A stretch of 64,000 nt of DNA from Porogramme epimiltina (GCA_900155495.1 FTLJ01000412.1:1-64000), one strand, 5' to 3'. Positions 36,270 to 48,248 are shown, numbered from the stretch's first letter. Translations and numbers: made by a program. Notes: generated from the sequence alone by a model not told the origin.

Positions 36270-36846
36270 TCTCCTCAATTGCCCTTAACGGGCACGTTTC
36301 CCCGCCATATACTACGCCGTACATCGGGGCCGATTCGACCTTGCTGAGGGCCGGAGCTCCACCCCTTCCTTCACTCTGCCCGCAGCACCATCGAGGGCCC
36401 GTCTCGCTTATTTATAATGCCTCCACACTGCACAGACACCGGTGGCCTCTTCACCGTCGCAGCCCGAACCGCCAACGCGCCTCCGGCGCCCGCACTGACC
36501 GACGCTGGTCCCGTGCGGCGCGCACGTCAGCGCGACCGCCCATACGTCCAACAGCGCCACGCAGCGCGTAGCGCTCCCAGAAATATTTGAGAGGGCGTTT
36601 ACGCTCGCGTCGTCGATGTTCTTCTGGCCTTCCGTCAAGGGTGCTGATGCGGCGGCGGCGATTCTGGACGAGGGCAAGGAAGGCGGCGGAGGCACACGGC
36701 GACGCATCATCGTGGAGACAGTGGATCGGAGTACGGCGAAAGGCAGTGTACCTTGTCGCGTGGGTGGAGGATAGTGAGGAGCACGGGATGGTGGGTGGAG
36801 GTCAAGACGACGAACGCGCCGCTTAGGCTTGTAGTGCTGGCTTTGA
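36270..36846 (+). pseudogene. decayed copy of the DUF7330-like gene (copy 1)
   Basis: Matches the last two exons of the gene at 31852-33547. Readable parts include GGLFTVAARTANAPP (36442 on) and, in another frame, VEVKTTNAPLRLVVL near 36800. Frameshifts break it after NAPP and again near 36760. The exon 4 donor (gggtatgtg in the intact gene) reads gggcacgtt here. No promoter or 5' half is present. Confidence 0.8.
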
Positions 36847-38104
36847 ATGTAGTGATCGTCGCCGATCGTAGACATCTTCAGTGCGCCATGCCTTGCATTT
36901 GTAGACTCTTCATTACAGTGAATGTCTGGGACCAGCAAGGCATTCACACACAAGGGTGCGCTGATGCTTCAGGTTCGTCACCGGTGCAGGGTCGGATGTT
37001 TAGTGCAGGCGCAGGCCGAGCCCGCGAGGCGTGCTCCCAGCGTCCAAGCGCCCGCGCAGGCGCTACGCGCCCCCTCATCGATTGCCATGTCTTTCGCTTT
37101 TCTCCCTCGTACCCCATCGTCCTCACCGCTCGCTCGCTCATCCACTTCGTTCTCTCTGCCTTTTGGTCCACCCGTGGCCCCCTTTTCTGCTTATGCACAG
37201 ACCACAGTGGTACAAAATGTATGCCCATACACCCACAACCGCTCTTGGTCCAAATCATAGCGCAAGCAAGCCCGCCCACCCGGCGGCTTGCCTCGCGCGA
37301 TGTCCGAGCGAGCCTGCTCCCGCAGGGCCCTAACCCAACCTCAGAAGGACCAGAGCGACCGCACGCCGCATGCCACGCCCTGCGCTCGCCAGCGCGGCGA
37401 GACGAAGTATGGTGAAGGCCGTCACCCGTGTCTTGGTGACGAGATTGCAATTGGAACTTGGAACTTGGAACTTGGAAAGGAACGCGATTTCCTTGGGAGG
37501 AGCTGTGCACGTGATCTAGATGTCAATAAGCTTCCGGAATATAGTCATTTTCTTGTCTAAGAATGTGAGTATCAATTCATTGCCCTACCACAGTGTTCTG
37601 TTGATGGATACCAACTACCACATCAAAATTACTCCGCTTTATCCATGGACAGATCGCAGGTACCCACGATCTTTATCATGGACCAGGCCTTCACCGTTCA
37701 TCTGAGAAGCCAGACATTGATATCAATGCACAGGAACCACCGTCATAACTCGGAACCCGAGCACACCGCACCTGTCCTCTGAGAGTACATCTTAAATGTA
37801 ATACCCTTTTACAAATGAAATCGCCGGAGAGTAGCCTATAGATATTCTGCGATGTGCTTGAAGCATTTATCGATATCCCTCAAGCTTCACAGTGGGAGTT
37901 CATAGATTTTCATCTCGCCTCCCACGATAGGAATCAGACGCGTCAACTCTGAACATTTCATTCCGGTGAGAACCGCGTGTCCACAACTGAAATTTGAACA
38001 GAAGGTGTCCCTGAACGCTTCGGATAAGATTAGATTCATCCTCATGTTATTAGTGTCCCAAATGGTATACGATATCAAAACCTTAGAATGGCGCTCCGAC
38101 AAGA
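36847..38104. other. intergenic with a small shared fragment
   Basis: No gene seen. About 37015-37060 (a phrase ending gcgtgctcccagcgtccaag) resembles 42008-42055 next to the sulfite oxidase pseudogene, so it may be a leftover of the duplicated unit. A 188-codon minus frame (36944-37510) is rejected. Confidence 0.4.
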
Positions 38105-38111
38105 TATAAAG
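38105..38111 (+). promoter_or_regulatory. TATA box of DUF6533 gene 2
   Basis: TATAAAG within caagatataaag, 61 nt before the ATG; nearly the same sequence and spacing as gene 3. Confidence 0.6.
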
Positions 38112-38165
38112 TGGCTAGTGATAGAGCGACACCCCCCTCTAATTGCCATAAAACACCCCGTCGGT

Positions 38166-40005
38166 ATGGATCAAAGCCAGATCTCCCAGTGGTTGTGAGT
38201 ATATTTCCTCATTATTTGGCTTCGCGGCTCCTACTTTCGATTGCTCACGAATACCATACGATCCGCCTCCTCAATACAGAGATGTTCTAGAAGACCGTAC
38301 GAGAGCCGCCGTGCTTGGTACCATCCCGCAGTACACAGTGACTGCTTGCTTGTGTGAGCATGGTTATTAAAATGTTCGATATGTAAGCTCATAATTTCAA
38401 TATTCCTAGGCGTGCTGGTGTACGATCACCTGCTCACCATACCGGCAGAAATTCAGGTTGGGCGACGCAAGAATTTCAGTCTCTCTAGATTCTTCTACTT
38501 TGCTATACGATACACCGCTCTCATCAACGTGCTCGTTCGTTTCCCTACCGTTGTTCGCCTGGGTGTTCTTTATAGTCCGAGGACGTGAGAGTTATATGTC
38601 CCACAGTAAATAACGCTATACTCATCTCTCTTTCAGCTGCGAAAACTTGCATACAGCTTTCAATGTGATGCAGATATTATTGTCCATTTTGCTATCTGGT
38701 GAGTCCTGGCAGGGTCCTATTACAAATCACATGCCTTATCTCAAACGCCTCTCCATGCCATAATATTGGCTAGCATTCGCCGCCCTTCGCATTATGTCAC
38801 TGTGGTCACGAAACTATTTTCTCGGTATATTCCTCTTCTTCGTGGGGTTATTAAACCCTTACTTGGCTCCCTCGGTATGCTCTAAATAGTATATTTTCCA
38901 TAACAATATCTGAATAACTTTCATAGGTCCTTGAATGGGCTCTGACACCTATAACTGCTCCTTGGCCTCTGACACCCTGTATTGGCATGACAAACAGCTT
39001 CACTGTGGTTCAACTGTCAGTGCCAGTGTTCAAAGCTTTAAGATGTAGCGTGAGCTTACCTTAAGTCACCGCGTAACAGGGCGGATCGTAGTATGTGCAC
39101 GTATTGGAAAATTGGATGACAATCATCGACTCAATACCAAATTCTTTTAGCACTACCAAACCTGACCTCAGCTACGAGTATAGCCTATGAGCTGCTATGC
39201 CTAGTTCTTACCCTGGTCAAAACGTTCAGCATATATCGCCAGCACAGAACCAACAATTCTATCGGCCATCTAGGACATTTACTATTCACCAATGGTATGT
39301 ATATGATATCTTGAACTTGAAGCCCCGCATGGCACTCCTTCTGTGGCTCATATATGACTTGTATGCACTGAAGGCTGCCTGTATTTCGTGTGAGTGCAAC
39401 TCCTTAATTACAGCTAGGCCAGTGTTTCCTGATACTCCTGAAATAGAGCTTTGACCGCATTTTCATTCTATACTATCGTAACCACGCTGCTGGTGAGACT
39501 CGTTTACAACTTCTATCAGTGCCTACTCAATGTTCATTACACCCTCCCACTCAAAAAGTTCCCCCTTTTGGTAAGTTGATGGATTGATTGGTTTTAGAGT
39601 CAGTTTCACTCACTAATTGGGCTATGCAGGGACATACAAGTCCTGATCCGTCCCTCATCGTATACGTGTATGAGTCACACTTCTATTCCGATCATCTGTA
39701 TCCCCCATTGACATAGTGTACTCACACGTGTATTTAGGCCAACATCCATTCTGACAACACGGTTCATATCTAGTCTCAGTGAAGTTGCTTCCGATGACTA
39801 TGGTAGAAGCACTGCAGCGGGAATGAGCCTCGGACAAGAGGAGACATCCCTTCGCTTCAACGATGTCACTCATCCTAGTTTGGGATCTCTTCAGGGAGAG
39901 CCCCTTGATGGAGGAGTCATGCCACACAGTGGTGAATTGCAGACGCCAGCAGTTGGACCGGATGTCAGTTCAGAGGGGGATCCAGATCACCTCCCGGATG
40001 TGTAA
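38166..40005 (+). CDS. DUF6533 seven-TM protein 2
   Basis: Exons: 38166-38194, 38280-38353, 38410-38584, 38637-38698, 38774-38874, 38927-39015, 39080-39090 (11 nt), 39151-39294, 39374-39389 (16 nt), 39447-39492, one unresolved short exon between 39500 and 39700, last exon 39738-40005. Phases agree throughout the resolved part. Start MDQSQISQWL. Hallmarks: VTACLC joined to VLVYDHLLTIPAEIQV, FFYFAIRY, TCENLHTAFNVMQILL, ALRIMSLWSRNYFLG, WALTPITAPWPLTPC, YELLCLVLTLVKTF, GCLYFV, VALTAFSFYTIVTTLL, then TSILTTRFISSL and an acidic, Gly/Pro-rich cytosolic tail ending DPDHLPDV. It lies between a DUF7330-like pseudogene and a sulfite oxidase pseudogene. Confidence 0.85.
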
Positions 40006-40939
40006 ATGCTCAGTTCTAGCGAATGGACCGTGCGGGTTTAGAATTGCCGATTGTATCATCCAGACGTTATGTATATTGTTGTAATGTGTGCATGTTTGGG
40101 TAATGGGGGCTCCCAGGAGGTGCACATATGGGGGTTATACATTCTTGCTGCACCGTGGAGGCCATCATAGGATGCTCTGCGGCTACAAAAGACCCATCGC
40201 AAGCACAGCCCAGGGAATCACAATTACAGTGTACACCGCGGTTTCCACTCCGCTCGTGCCAGCCGCACAAACGTAATCTCGGAAGTTGTACGTATTACAT
40301 CGCACCATAGCCCCCCTCACGCCGCTCATTCATACCGCTCGCATGCGTAACCCGGATTGTCATAGGAGCGCAACGAAACCCGAATTGCTATATTCGTACT
40401 GCCTTCGTCCGAGTCGGAAGAAGCGCTTGAATTCGGATTAGAGGGAGCACGGGCAGCGAGCATGAGACTCGCCGCCGTGAAGTGTGGGAGAGTACGGAGG
40501 CCTAAGTATAGCCAAACAGGAAGGTCATTGTACTGCGAGGTAAACGCAAGCGCCACAGAGAGCTTGGCGCGACGTGCACAGCCGTGACGTTGACCGCGTT
40601 CTAGAGTAGAGGCCGGACAATATGTACCCAACGTTCTCATAAACGCGTCTCGAAAGAATCACAGTGCGACATTGCCGTGTTCACGAATACGTGTAGGAGG
40701 AGACAATTATAGATGCATTCACACTACCGAAATGCGGAGAGCGGAGAAGGGCGCGCATAAGTGCATATCGTAAACGGAGAACATTCGGACGGGTAAGAAG
40801 CTCTAAAGATAGACCATGTGCACTCACCGCTGCCGAGCCTCCGACGTCAGCTTCAAGCATGCCCCGAGCCTTGCGCCCGAGCCCAGGTCCCAGCCGGAGC
40901 TCCGCCGAAAACAGGGGAGGTTGGATATGGGGATCCCGT
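40006..40939. other. spacer, part of a segmental duplication
   Basis: About 40651-40870 is almost identical to 45697-45917 (for example attgccgtgttcacgaatac and gacaattatagatgcattca in both). Weaker likeness extends back to about 40320, including a short Asn/Ser/Glu-coding stretch on the minus strand shared with 45420-45500. No gene supported. Confidence 0.7.
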
Positions 40940-41930
40940 TACGAGCTTGAAGATGACGGCGGGGTAAGTTACGGCGTTGGGCCTGGCTGCCACTTGCCCC
41001 GACCCCAGGGGTTGTATGCCACCCCACGCATGTTCCCCTTCCGCTCGCGTTCCTGCATCCGCCCCTCCTTGTCGATGACGCGTGAGTACAGCGTCCCGTG
41101 GCTGCCCTCGGGGTGCACGTCCTCGACCAGCGCTTCCCACAGCATTCAGCTCCAGCGGCCCTCTTGGTACGTGATCCGGGCAGGCGCCCACGAGGCGCCC
41201 GCGTCGCGCGAGAGCTCGACGGTCGCGATCTGTACCGCACCGCATGCGACCGCGTAGCCCTTGAGGAAGACGGAGGTGGGAGTGTGTCGCGTGATAGAGG
41301 CGATGACAGATTTAACAGGGAGGGTGGTGAGCGACGGTGTTTTGGCCCAAGCGGACACGGCTTTTTCTTTCGTGTCAATCTATGGAGGAAGGCATGTGGT
41401 GTCAGATAAGCGAAAGGGGGAGAGGAGAGCACGCGGACCTCTTCTGGCAGGACTTTGTAGTCGCGCTACTGGTAGAAGTTGGGGGACATGCCCGGAGAGA
41501 CGTGGATAGCGTCGACCCACTTCACCCAGCGTGCACCCAGGAACCCTGGCGCGACGATGCGCAAGGGGTAGCCGTGGTCTGGTGATAATGGCAGGTCGTG
41601 ACCGCGTTCATCTGGGAGCGCGCAAGCCACAGGTCAGACGGGGCCCGCACAGCCCTCAGGTGATGAGACGCAGCTGGTACGCAAGCAGCACATCTCCTTC
41701 TGGATCCATGGCATCCTCCAGCGGAACGGACCCCCCATAGTCTTTGTCGTCCGGGCACAGCGTTACACGCAACGTAAAGCAGACGTGCCATCCACGCAAC
41801 TGCCCCGGTCTGCACCGACGCCGACCGCGAGGAGGAGATTGCGTATGGGTACGCCAGCCCAGCGCGTGTTGCAGACGACGCCGTCGTTCCACATGATCCC
41901 GTGGACCGGCTTGACGTGCAAGTGAGCCAG
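40940..41930 (-). pseudogene. truncated, broken copy of the sulfite oxidase gene
   Basis: Close match to the sulfite oxidase gene at 46036-47632, covering most of its exon 2 through its last exon. Defects visible: the 5' exon and the CAGNRR motif with the molybdenum-ligand cysteine are missing; a frameshift follows LLLAVGVGAD; a tryptophan region reads RWS then TGA (about 41146); the original stop TAG is CAG. Intervening blocks such as [20 protein letters not shown] and [16 protein letters not shown] segments are still well preserved, so decay is recent. Confidence 0.85.
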
Positions 41931-42404
41931 AGTGGGGAGGCGGCAGTCTGGTCCGCCTAGGAGGAACGTTAACGCCGCAAGCTCACCCATCTTTAGTACA
42001 GTCTAAGGGCCAGGCCGGGCCTGCGAAGCGTGCACGTGCTCCCAGCGTCCAGCTGAGCGTTGAGAGGTAGGCGCCTAAAAAGCAATGGCAGCTCTGAGTC
42101 CAAAATTATGAAATTGATTCTTGGTCGTCTCGTCAAACACTGTGGTCTTGCTGGATCGGGCAACGGGCGGAGGGGATGCGCGGGAAGGGGCGCTGTTTGT
42201 TCTAGGTAGGCGTGGAAGCGGAGCTGGTTGTGATGGGAGCCAAAGAACAAACGCGTAGCGTACCATAATCGTACGTAAGCGCTTTATATACGAGAATACA
42301 AAAATTTCTACGGAGTTTGCCGGGCACTACAACACGTCGTGACTCGACCTCGCGGATGACATAAGCTCGTACACTAACAAACACCCTCATCAAATGGGGT
42401 CTTA

Positions 42405-42904
42405 AGTACTACGCGCTGCTGGTGCCGCCCGTAGTCACCGCCATAGTCCGTAAGAGAAGAATCCCTCACCCTGAAAACCAAGAAGACTGCGATTCAAGGA
42501 ACCTTCAGTACCGAGACCGCGCTTGAGATCGAGATCACCAACGCGCCCATCGTAGCACAGGCGACTCTCCTCAGCGGCACCTTGCCTGAGAACCAGGACG
42601 TCCTGCCCACACGGCTGCCCCTGTTTTCCAAAAACGGGCACGCTTCCCCTCTATAGGCCACATCTAGCATCGCCCTTGCTTATTAGGTTCGGCACAAATC
42701 CCTCCACGTGGAGGGTCTTGGCACGAGACTACTTGCTTATCGCTCCACCCTATCTTCCGCTCTGCCCACAGGAACATCGACGGTACCGCCTCGATCATCT
42801 CGAATGCCTCCACAGACACCAGTGGCCTCTTCACCATCACCGCTCGAACCGTCATCGCGCCTCTCGCGCTCGCGCTGACGGACGCCCCACGCGGCGCGCG
42901 CATT
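42405..42904 (+). pseudogene. decayed copy of the DUF7330-like gene (copy 2)
   Basis: Aligns with exon 4 and the first part of exon 5 of the intact gene at 31852-33547: ESLTLKTKKTAIQGTFST, EITNAPIVAQATLL, FSKNG, then NIDGTASIISNAS and ARTVIAPLALALTDAPRGAR, where it stops abruptly. The exon 4 donor is changed from gggtatg to gggcacg, the same change as in copy 1, so the two pseudogenes share a broken ancestor. No start or 5' exons. Confidence 0.85.
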
Positions 42905-43286
42905 ACACACCGGGGTTTATAACTTTTTCGGCCACCCGTTATTCCCATAGATAGAACAAAAGATTATGGGATATGAACTTTCTTGATGTAGTGCTAACAT
43001 ATATTTGATGCCCCGGCGCACTGCTTCATGAACTTTCCACCATTTCAGAACGCCATTTCCAAGACGCCTAGCACAGGACGGTCACCGCACGGGAGGTCTC
43101 CGTGGGAATGGTTATACCAAAAGAGAAGGTCAGTTTCGAGGTTCGGCATTGCTGTTCAAGATGCTCAAGCCTCCACTCACATCGGACATTTACGTTTCTA
43201 AAATCAGTGATAGACGTTTGTAACTGCCCCAGCACAGCCTGACTAGTGAGTCTTCTTTGCAGCCTCCGCCCACCGGTACGGCAAGA

Positions 43287-43293
43287 TATAAAA
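43287..43293 (+). promoter_or_regulatory. TATA box of DUF6533 gene 3
   Basis: TATAAAA within caagatataaaa, 63 nt before the ATG. Confidence 0.6.
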
Positions 43294-43349
43294 TCATGTC
43301 CAGCATGCACCAGTTCAGTCACAATTGAACCCACACGAAGCCCATCGTT

Positions 43350-45081
43350 ATGAGCGAAGATATAAGCGCGTGGTTGTTAGTATGTACACGCTTATAAAAC
43401 AGAGAAATGCTGAAAGATACTACCTTATCGCAGGCTCGAGCTGCAAGATCGCTACGCTGTCGCTTTCCTTGGAATCCAACCAGGCTACATAACAACTGCT
43501 TGCTTGTGTGAGTATGTTAACATCGCTGAAGTGATTCTCTATTCATATATTTCCAGGCGCTCTATCGTACGACCATTTACTCACCATCTCACAAGAAATA
43601 CGAATTCTGCAACGGAGACGATTCAGTGTATCTACAATTTTGTACTTCATCATACGCTACTGTGGCCTTTTAGGCATGGTTCTTCACGCCCCACTCAGCA
43701 TTCGCCCGGGCACAGGGGGAGGATTTGGGATAGGCCCTGAAATGTGAGTACTCTTCCAGAGATTGTTCATAGATTGTATCCCTTAAATTTCATCGATATC
43801 GCGCAGGTGCAGAACATTGCACATTACAAACAACATATTGGAAATCATTCTCTTTGTTATGATATCTAGTAAGTAGCATGGTCAGCGGCAAACCAAACGC
43901 CCCCTAACAACGTCAATGGCAGCATTTGTGGCGATCCGTACCATGGCTATGTGGTCCCAAAATTATTCTCTCGGTGCACTCCTTTTCTTTGCCGGCCTCG
44001 TGAACCCTTATATGGCCGCTAATGTAAGTATCGCTCAATATTCAGATTAGAACACGGCTGAGTGTTCTATAGCTGCAAGTATGGTGGGCGACACCTCTTG
44101 CCGCCCCTTGGCCATTGGCGCCATGTCTTGCGGGCGAGAACAATGACACCATAATTCACTTGTAATGTCCCTTGAACACTCAACGATTACAATTGCTAAC
44201 TATTGTGCTTGTTCAAAACAGAAACAGCCGAGGTATATCCTAGCAGAGGTTCCTTGATCAAGAAATGCTTATTATCCGACCCACAGTGCTACCTTATGTA
44301 ACCGCGTCAATAAACCTAGTGTACGAGCATGTTTGCCTGGTGTTGACGCTGGTGAAAACCTGGAGTATATACCTGGAGCACCGCAAACACGGATTTGAGG
44401 GTCCTATTGTCAAACATCTCCTAGTCAACGGTAGGAAATTAATGTCATGGCACAGAATATAGCGTCCATACTCACGGAGTACGCTCAGGATGTCTCTATT
44501 TTGTGTTAGTTCACTAAGTACTGTCGCTCCACTGCACGGCATCTAACACTCTAATCTTGCGTTAGCACGTCGACGGCATTGTCGGTGTACAACATAATAG
44601 CATGTGCTGTGCGTATCGTCTACTACATCCCGTACGCGTGAAGCTCTGACGCATCATACATGCAGATACCGTATCCAGTACGTCGGCTCTTAGTGGCTGC
44701 TAACATTCCCCGTGGAGTTTATCACGAATGAATCCCTGCAGTTCCCTTCGGCGCTTCCGACTGCTTCTTCTCTCGTTGGTTTTTTGTAAGATATACCGTT
44801 ATTATATTGTATTACACCCATTAACCACGCTCACTCCAATCAGGCTAACGGCAGTCTTGTCGACACGGTTCATCGCCAGTCTTCAAGAAACCGAGGATTC
44901 TTGGAGTGCCAGCAGAGACCTCACGGACGTTGAGCTCGGGACTATATCCCTCCGCTTCCATGCGGCCTCCAATTCTGGCTCCGGATACCGCCAGGGTGGC
45001 GCTGTCAGTGGAAGAGATGACGGAGATGCAGACCAAGACGAAGTCGAACAGGATGTGGAGGCTGATTTGGATGGAATCTGA
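43350..45081 (+). CDS. DUF6533 seven-TM protein 3
   Basis: Exons: 43350-43375, 43434-43507, 43557-43743, 43807-43868, 43923-44023, 44073-44161, 44222-44232 (11 nt), 44287-44430, 44489-44504 (16 nt), a 43 nt exon beginning about 44566, an unresolved short exon, and a last exon ending 45081. Lengths 74, 62, 101, 89, 11, 144 and 16 equal those of gene 2. Start MSEDISAWL; then TTACLC joined to ALSYDHLLTISQEIRIL, ILYFIIRY, AIRTMAMWSQNYSLG, WWATPLAAPWPLAPC, YEHVCLVLTLVKTW, GCLYFV, LSVYNIIACA, AVLSTRFIASL and an acidic tail (DDGDADQDEVEQDVEADLDG). The first intron uses a gttagt donor. It stands upstream of, and points toward, the intact sulfite oxidase gene. Confidence 0.85.
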
Positions 45082-46035
45082 GTGAGAGGAATGTTTACTT
45101 TCTAGATGGCATAAATGTCCCACGTCCCTGGTCAAAACGCAACACTCACGAGAATACCTCACGCACTACTCTCCATTGTTGATATGTATATGTACATTAT
45201 TTACATGATGAGCGACCAGAATCGTGCCGCAGCGCCCAAGGGAGATACACCCACAGAGGTCTCTCCTGTGGGAACCCTAGTGATACGATGTTATATCCTA
45301 TTGCCCGGTTCTCCCGCTTTATCCGCGCAAGCGGCATACGCATTCTCGGGTGTCGTATGTGCTAGAACGCGCAACAATCGATCTTGCTCATCCGTGCAGC
45401 CCAGGCCGTCGCGGAAGCGCGACAAAATCCGAATTGCTCTATTCACGTCACCTTCTTCCGAGCCGGAAGAAGAGCCTGAATTCGGATTAGGTGGGGCGCG
45501 CGATAACGGAACAACCAGCATAGGACTCACCGTGAGGCGTGCGACCAGCTGGGGTAGGCCCAAATGGGAAGTTCACAGTACCGGGATGAACCTCAGTGCC
45601 ATGGAGAGCTTGGCACGACGCGCACAGCCCTAATGTCGGCCGCGCTCCAGAATAGAGGCCGGGGAACGTACATCAGGCGTTCTCATAAACACGTCTCGAA
45701 AGAATCACAGTGCAATATTGCCGTGTTCACGAATACGTGTGGGAGGGGACAATTATAGATGCATTCACACTACCGAAATGCGGAGAGCGGAGAAGGGTGC
45801 GCATAAGTGCATATCGTAAACGGAACATTCGGACGGGTACGAGGCTCTAAAGATAGACCATGTGCACTCACCGCTGCCGAGCCTCTAACGTCACCGCGCA
45901 GCGGCTTCAAGCATGCCCCAAGCCTTGCGCCCGAGCCCAGGTCCCAACGGAGCTCCGTCGGATACAAGGGGAGGGGGATGTGGGGACCCCATTACGAGCT
46001 TGACGATGACGGCGGGGTAAGCTGCGGCGCTGGGG
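45082..46035. other. spacer, other copy of the segmental duplication
   Basis: Partner of 40320-40939. Contains a plus-strand 172-codon frame (45115-45633) that is not preserved in the partner copy, so it is not called. Confidence 0.6.
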
Positions 46036-47632
46036 CTACCACTTGCCCCGACCCCAGGGATTGTATGCCACCCCGCGCATGTTCCACTTCCCCTCGCGCT
46101 CCTGCATCCGCCCCTCCTTGTCGATGGCGCGCGAGTACAGCGTCCCATGGCTGTCCTCGGGCACGTCCTCGAGCAACGCTTCCCACAGCGTCCAGCTCCA
46201 GCGGCCCTCTTGGTACGTGATCCGAGCAGGCGCCCACGACGCGCCCGCGTCGCGCGAGAGCTCGACGGCCGCGATTTGCACTGCGCCGCATGCGACCGCG
46301 TAGCCCTTGACGAAGATGGAGGTGGGGGTGCGTCGGGTGATGGAGGCGATGACGGAGTTGACGGGGAGGGTGGTGAGCGACGGGGCTTTGGCCCAGGCCG
46401 ACACGGCTTTTGCTTTCGTGTCAATCTATGCAGCGAGACATGGGGGTTAGATAAGCCAAAGGGGGTGAGGATAGTAAGCGGACCTCTTCTGGCAAGACCT
46501 TGTAGTCGCGCTGCTGGTAGAAGTTGGGGGATTCGCCCGGGGAGACTTGAATAGCATCAACCCATTTCACCCAGCGCGCACCCAGGAACCCCGGCGCGAC
46601 GATGCGCAAGGGGTAGCCATGGTCTGGTGACAATGGTAGGTCGTTCATCTGGTAGCGTGCGAGCATCGGGTCAGACGGGCCCTATGCGACCCTCAGAGCG
46701 GGGACACGCACATCGTACGCCAGTAGCACATCTCCTTCCGGATCCATTGCATCCTCCAGTGGAACGGACCCTCCGTAGTCCTTGTCGTCCTGGCACAACG
46801 TAACACGCGACGTGAAGCAGACGTGCCACCCGCGCAGCTGCCCTGCTGCGGCGTCTGCATCGACACCAACAGCGAGCAGAAGATCGCGTATGCGCACACC
46901 AGCCCAGCGCGTGTTGCAGACGACGCCGTCATTCCATAAGATGCCGTGCACCGGCTTGACCTCGTCCATCTCCTTCCGCCGGTTGCCCGCGCACTAGGGG
47001 TTGGGCCATGCTCAGGCCACGCGCATGAAGGCGTGAAGGGAGAAACGCACCTGAAGCGCGGCGACGACCTCGGCGCGGGGGAACGCATCGCGTAGTTCAT
47101 CAAGGGTGAACGTGCGTGGGGTTGGCGCCGCATTGGGACCGGCCCCCTGGATCGAGACGGTGTAGGTGTCTTCGTCGAGCTCGAGTACGGGCCCGTGATT
47201 GCGGCAGTAGACGAGCTCCTCGGGGGTTATGGGGAACTCGACGAGGGCTGCAGCGGTCGGCTCGGCGTTGAAAGGCTCTGTGCCTTGCACGACGAGGTGA
47301 TTCGAGTGCGGCACTTCTTGGGAGTAGTCCATGTCCGGCTCTTTTTCCGACGGAATTGCTGGATGAGGGACTTCGGCGACTGGGGCGACTGGGGCGACTG
47401 GGGCGACTGGGGCGACTGGGGCGACTGGGGCTACGGCGGTGGCGGCAGTCACGGTTGTCGCGGTTGTCGCGGCCGTTGCGGTTGTCTCGGTAGTAGTGGC
47501 AGTGGCGGCGGACGCGACAGTCGAGGAAGACGTATCGCGGGAGTGTTTGGGGTGAGAGAAACGGGCTGCAAAGCGACTGAGCGACTGCAGACCGCGTAGG
47601 GTCGAGTGCTGGACGCGGGCCTTGAGCTTCAT
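46036..47632 (-). CDS. sulfite oxidase-type molybdopterin oxidoreductase
   Basis: Molybdenum-cofactor enzyme, probably oxidising sulfite to sulfate. Four exons: 47632-47051, 46993-46712, 46648-46484, 46425-46036; phases close to 472 aa. The N-terminus is basic and Ser/Ala-rich ([20 protein letters not shown]), possibly a mitochondrial presequence, followed by a low-complexity Ala-Thr/Val-Ala-Pro linker. The Mo domain begins near [16 protein letters not shown]. Cys195 in CAGNRR, the first codon of exon 2, is the predicted Mo ligand. Further motifs: [31 protein letters not shown] joined to [26 protein letters not shown]. The dimerisation domain ends in the family signature [16 protein letters not shown]. 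There is no cytochrome b5 domain, as in plant-type sulfite oxidase. Substrate is inferred from family. A partial pseudogene copy lies at 40.94-41.93 kb. Confidence 0.88.
47375..47428 (+). repeat. nine-base tandem repeat in the sulfite oxidase linker
   Basis: Six perfect copies of ggcgactgg, coding on the minus strand for repeated Val-Ala-Pro in the linker between presequence and Mo domain. Copy-number change keeps frame. Confidence 0.9.
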
Positions 47633-48248
47633 GCTAGCGGGGTGCGCGGGTGCGGACTGCCGCAAGCGAGGGTGGGCCAGGTTACATAAATGTGGCTTGG
47701 GGTGGGACCAGGTGATCCAACCGTACCATTCCCTTCGTGGTGGCGTCTATGCATGGACGAGAGAAAGTGCCTCTCCCCCCGGACGGGCAGGATCAGACGG
47801 CGCGGGGATTTCGAGAAGCGGGAACCTGAGAGGAGCTTGAGAGACCGGAGGTGCTGAGGACGAGCGTATCGCTGGCCAGCCTGAGAAGCCGGCTATTGAC
47901 GCAATGCCGCCGATAGACGTCGTGATTCCGCCGGGGAGCCCCTGCAAGCGTCGATGTGCGGCGATATGCGCGGTCTAGAGGTGTCTAGGAGGAGGGGGCG
48001 AGTCGAAGCAGCGTTGAAAGTCGAATAGTAAAAGAGAGGGACACGGCCGATAAGCCGACTTGTTGACGGTGCAGCATAGTTTCCAAAATAGGAATGCCGC
48101 CGCCGCTGCCACTCACGTCTCGTGCCGGCAGCTACAGCATCGACTCCCAGCCACCTCATCTCGTCCTCAAAAGTCCTCATACCCCTTGTCACATCCCCAC
48201 TACACCGTACACCACACTATCCGCACATTCGGTCGAGATACTCTCACT
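47633..48248. promoter_or_regulatory. divergent promoter region, sulfite oxidase and mitofissin
   Basis: 616 nt between two divergent ATGs. No open frame with support, and no clear TATA box on either side. Confidence 0.4.

Noticed and set aside
36944..37510. Minus-strand 188-codon frame
   Set aside because: No family likeness; Arg/Gly/Ser-rich and overlapped by equally long plus-strand frames.
45115..45633. Plus-strand 172-codon frame in the duplicated spacer
   Set aside because: The near-identical partner copy at 40.3-40.9 kb does not preserve the frame.
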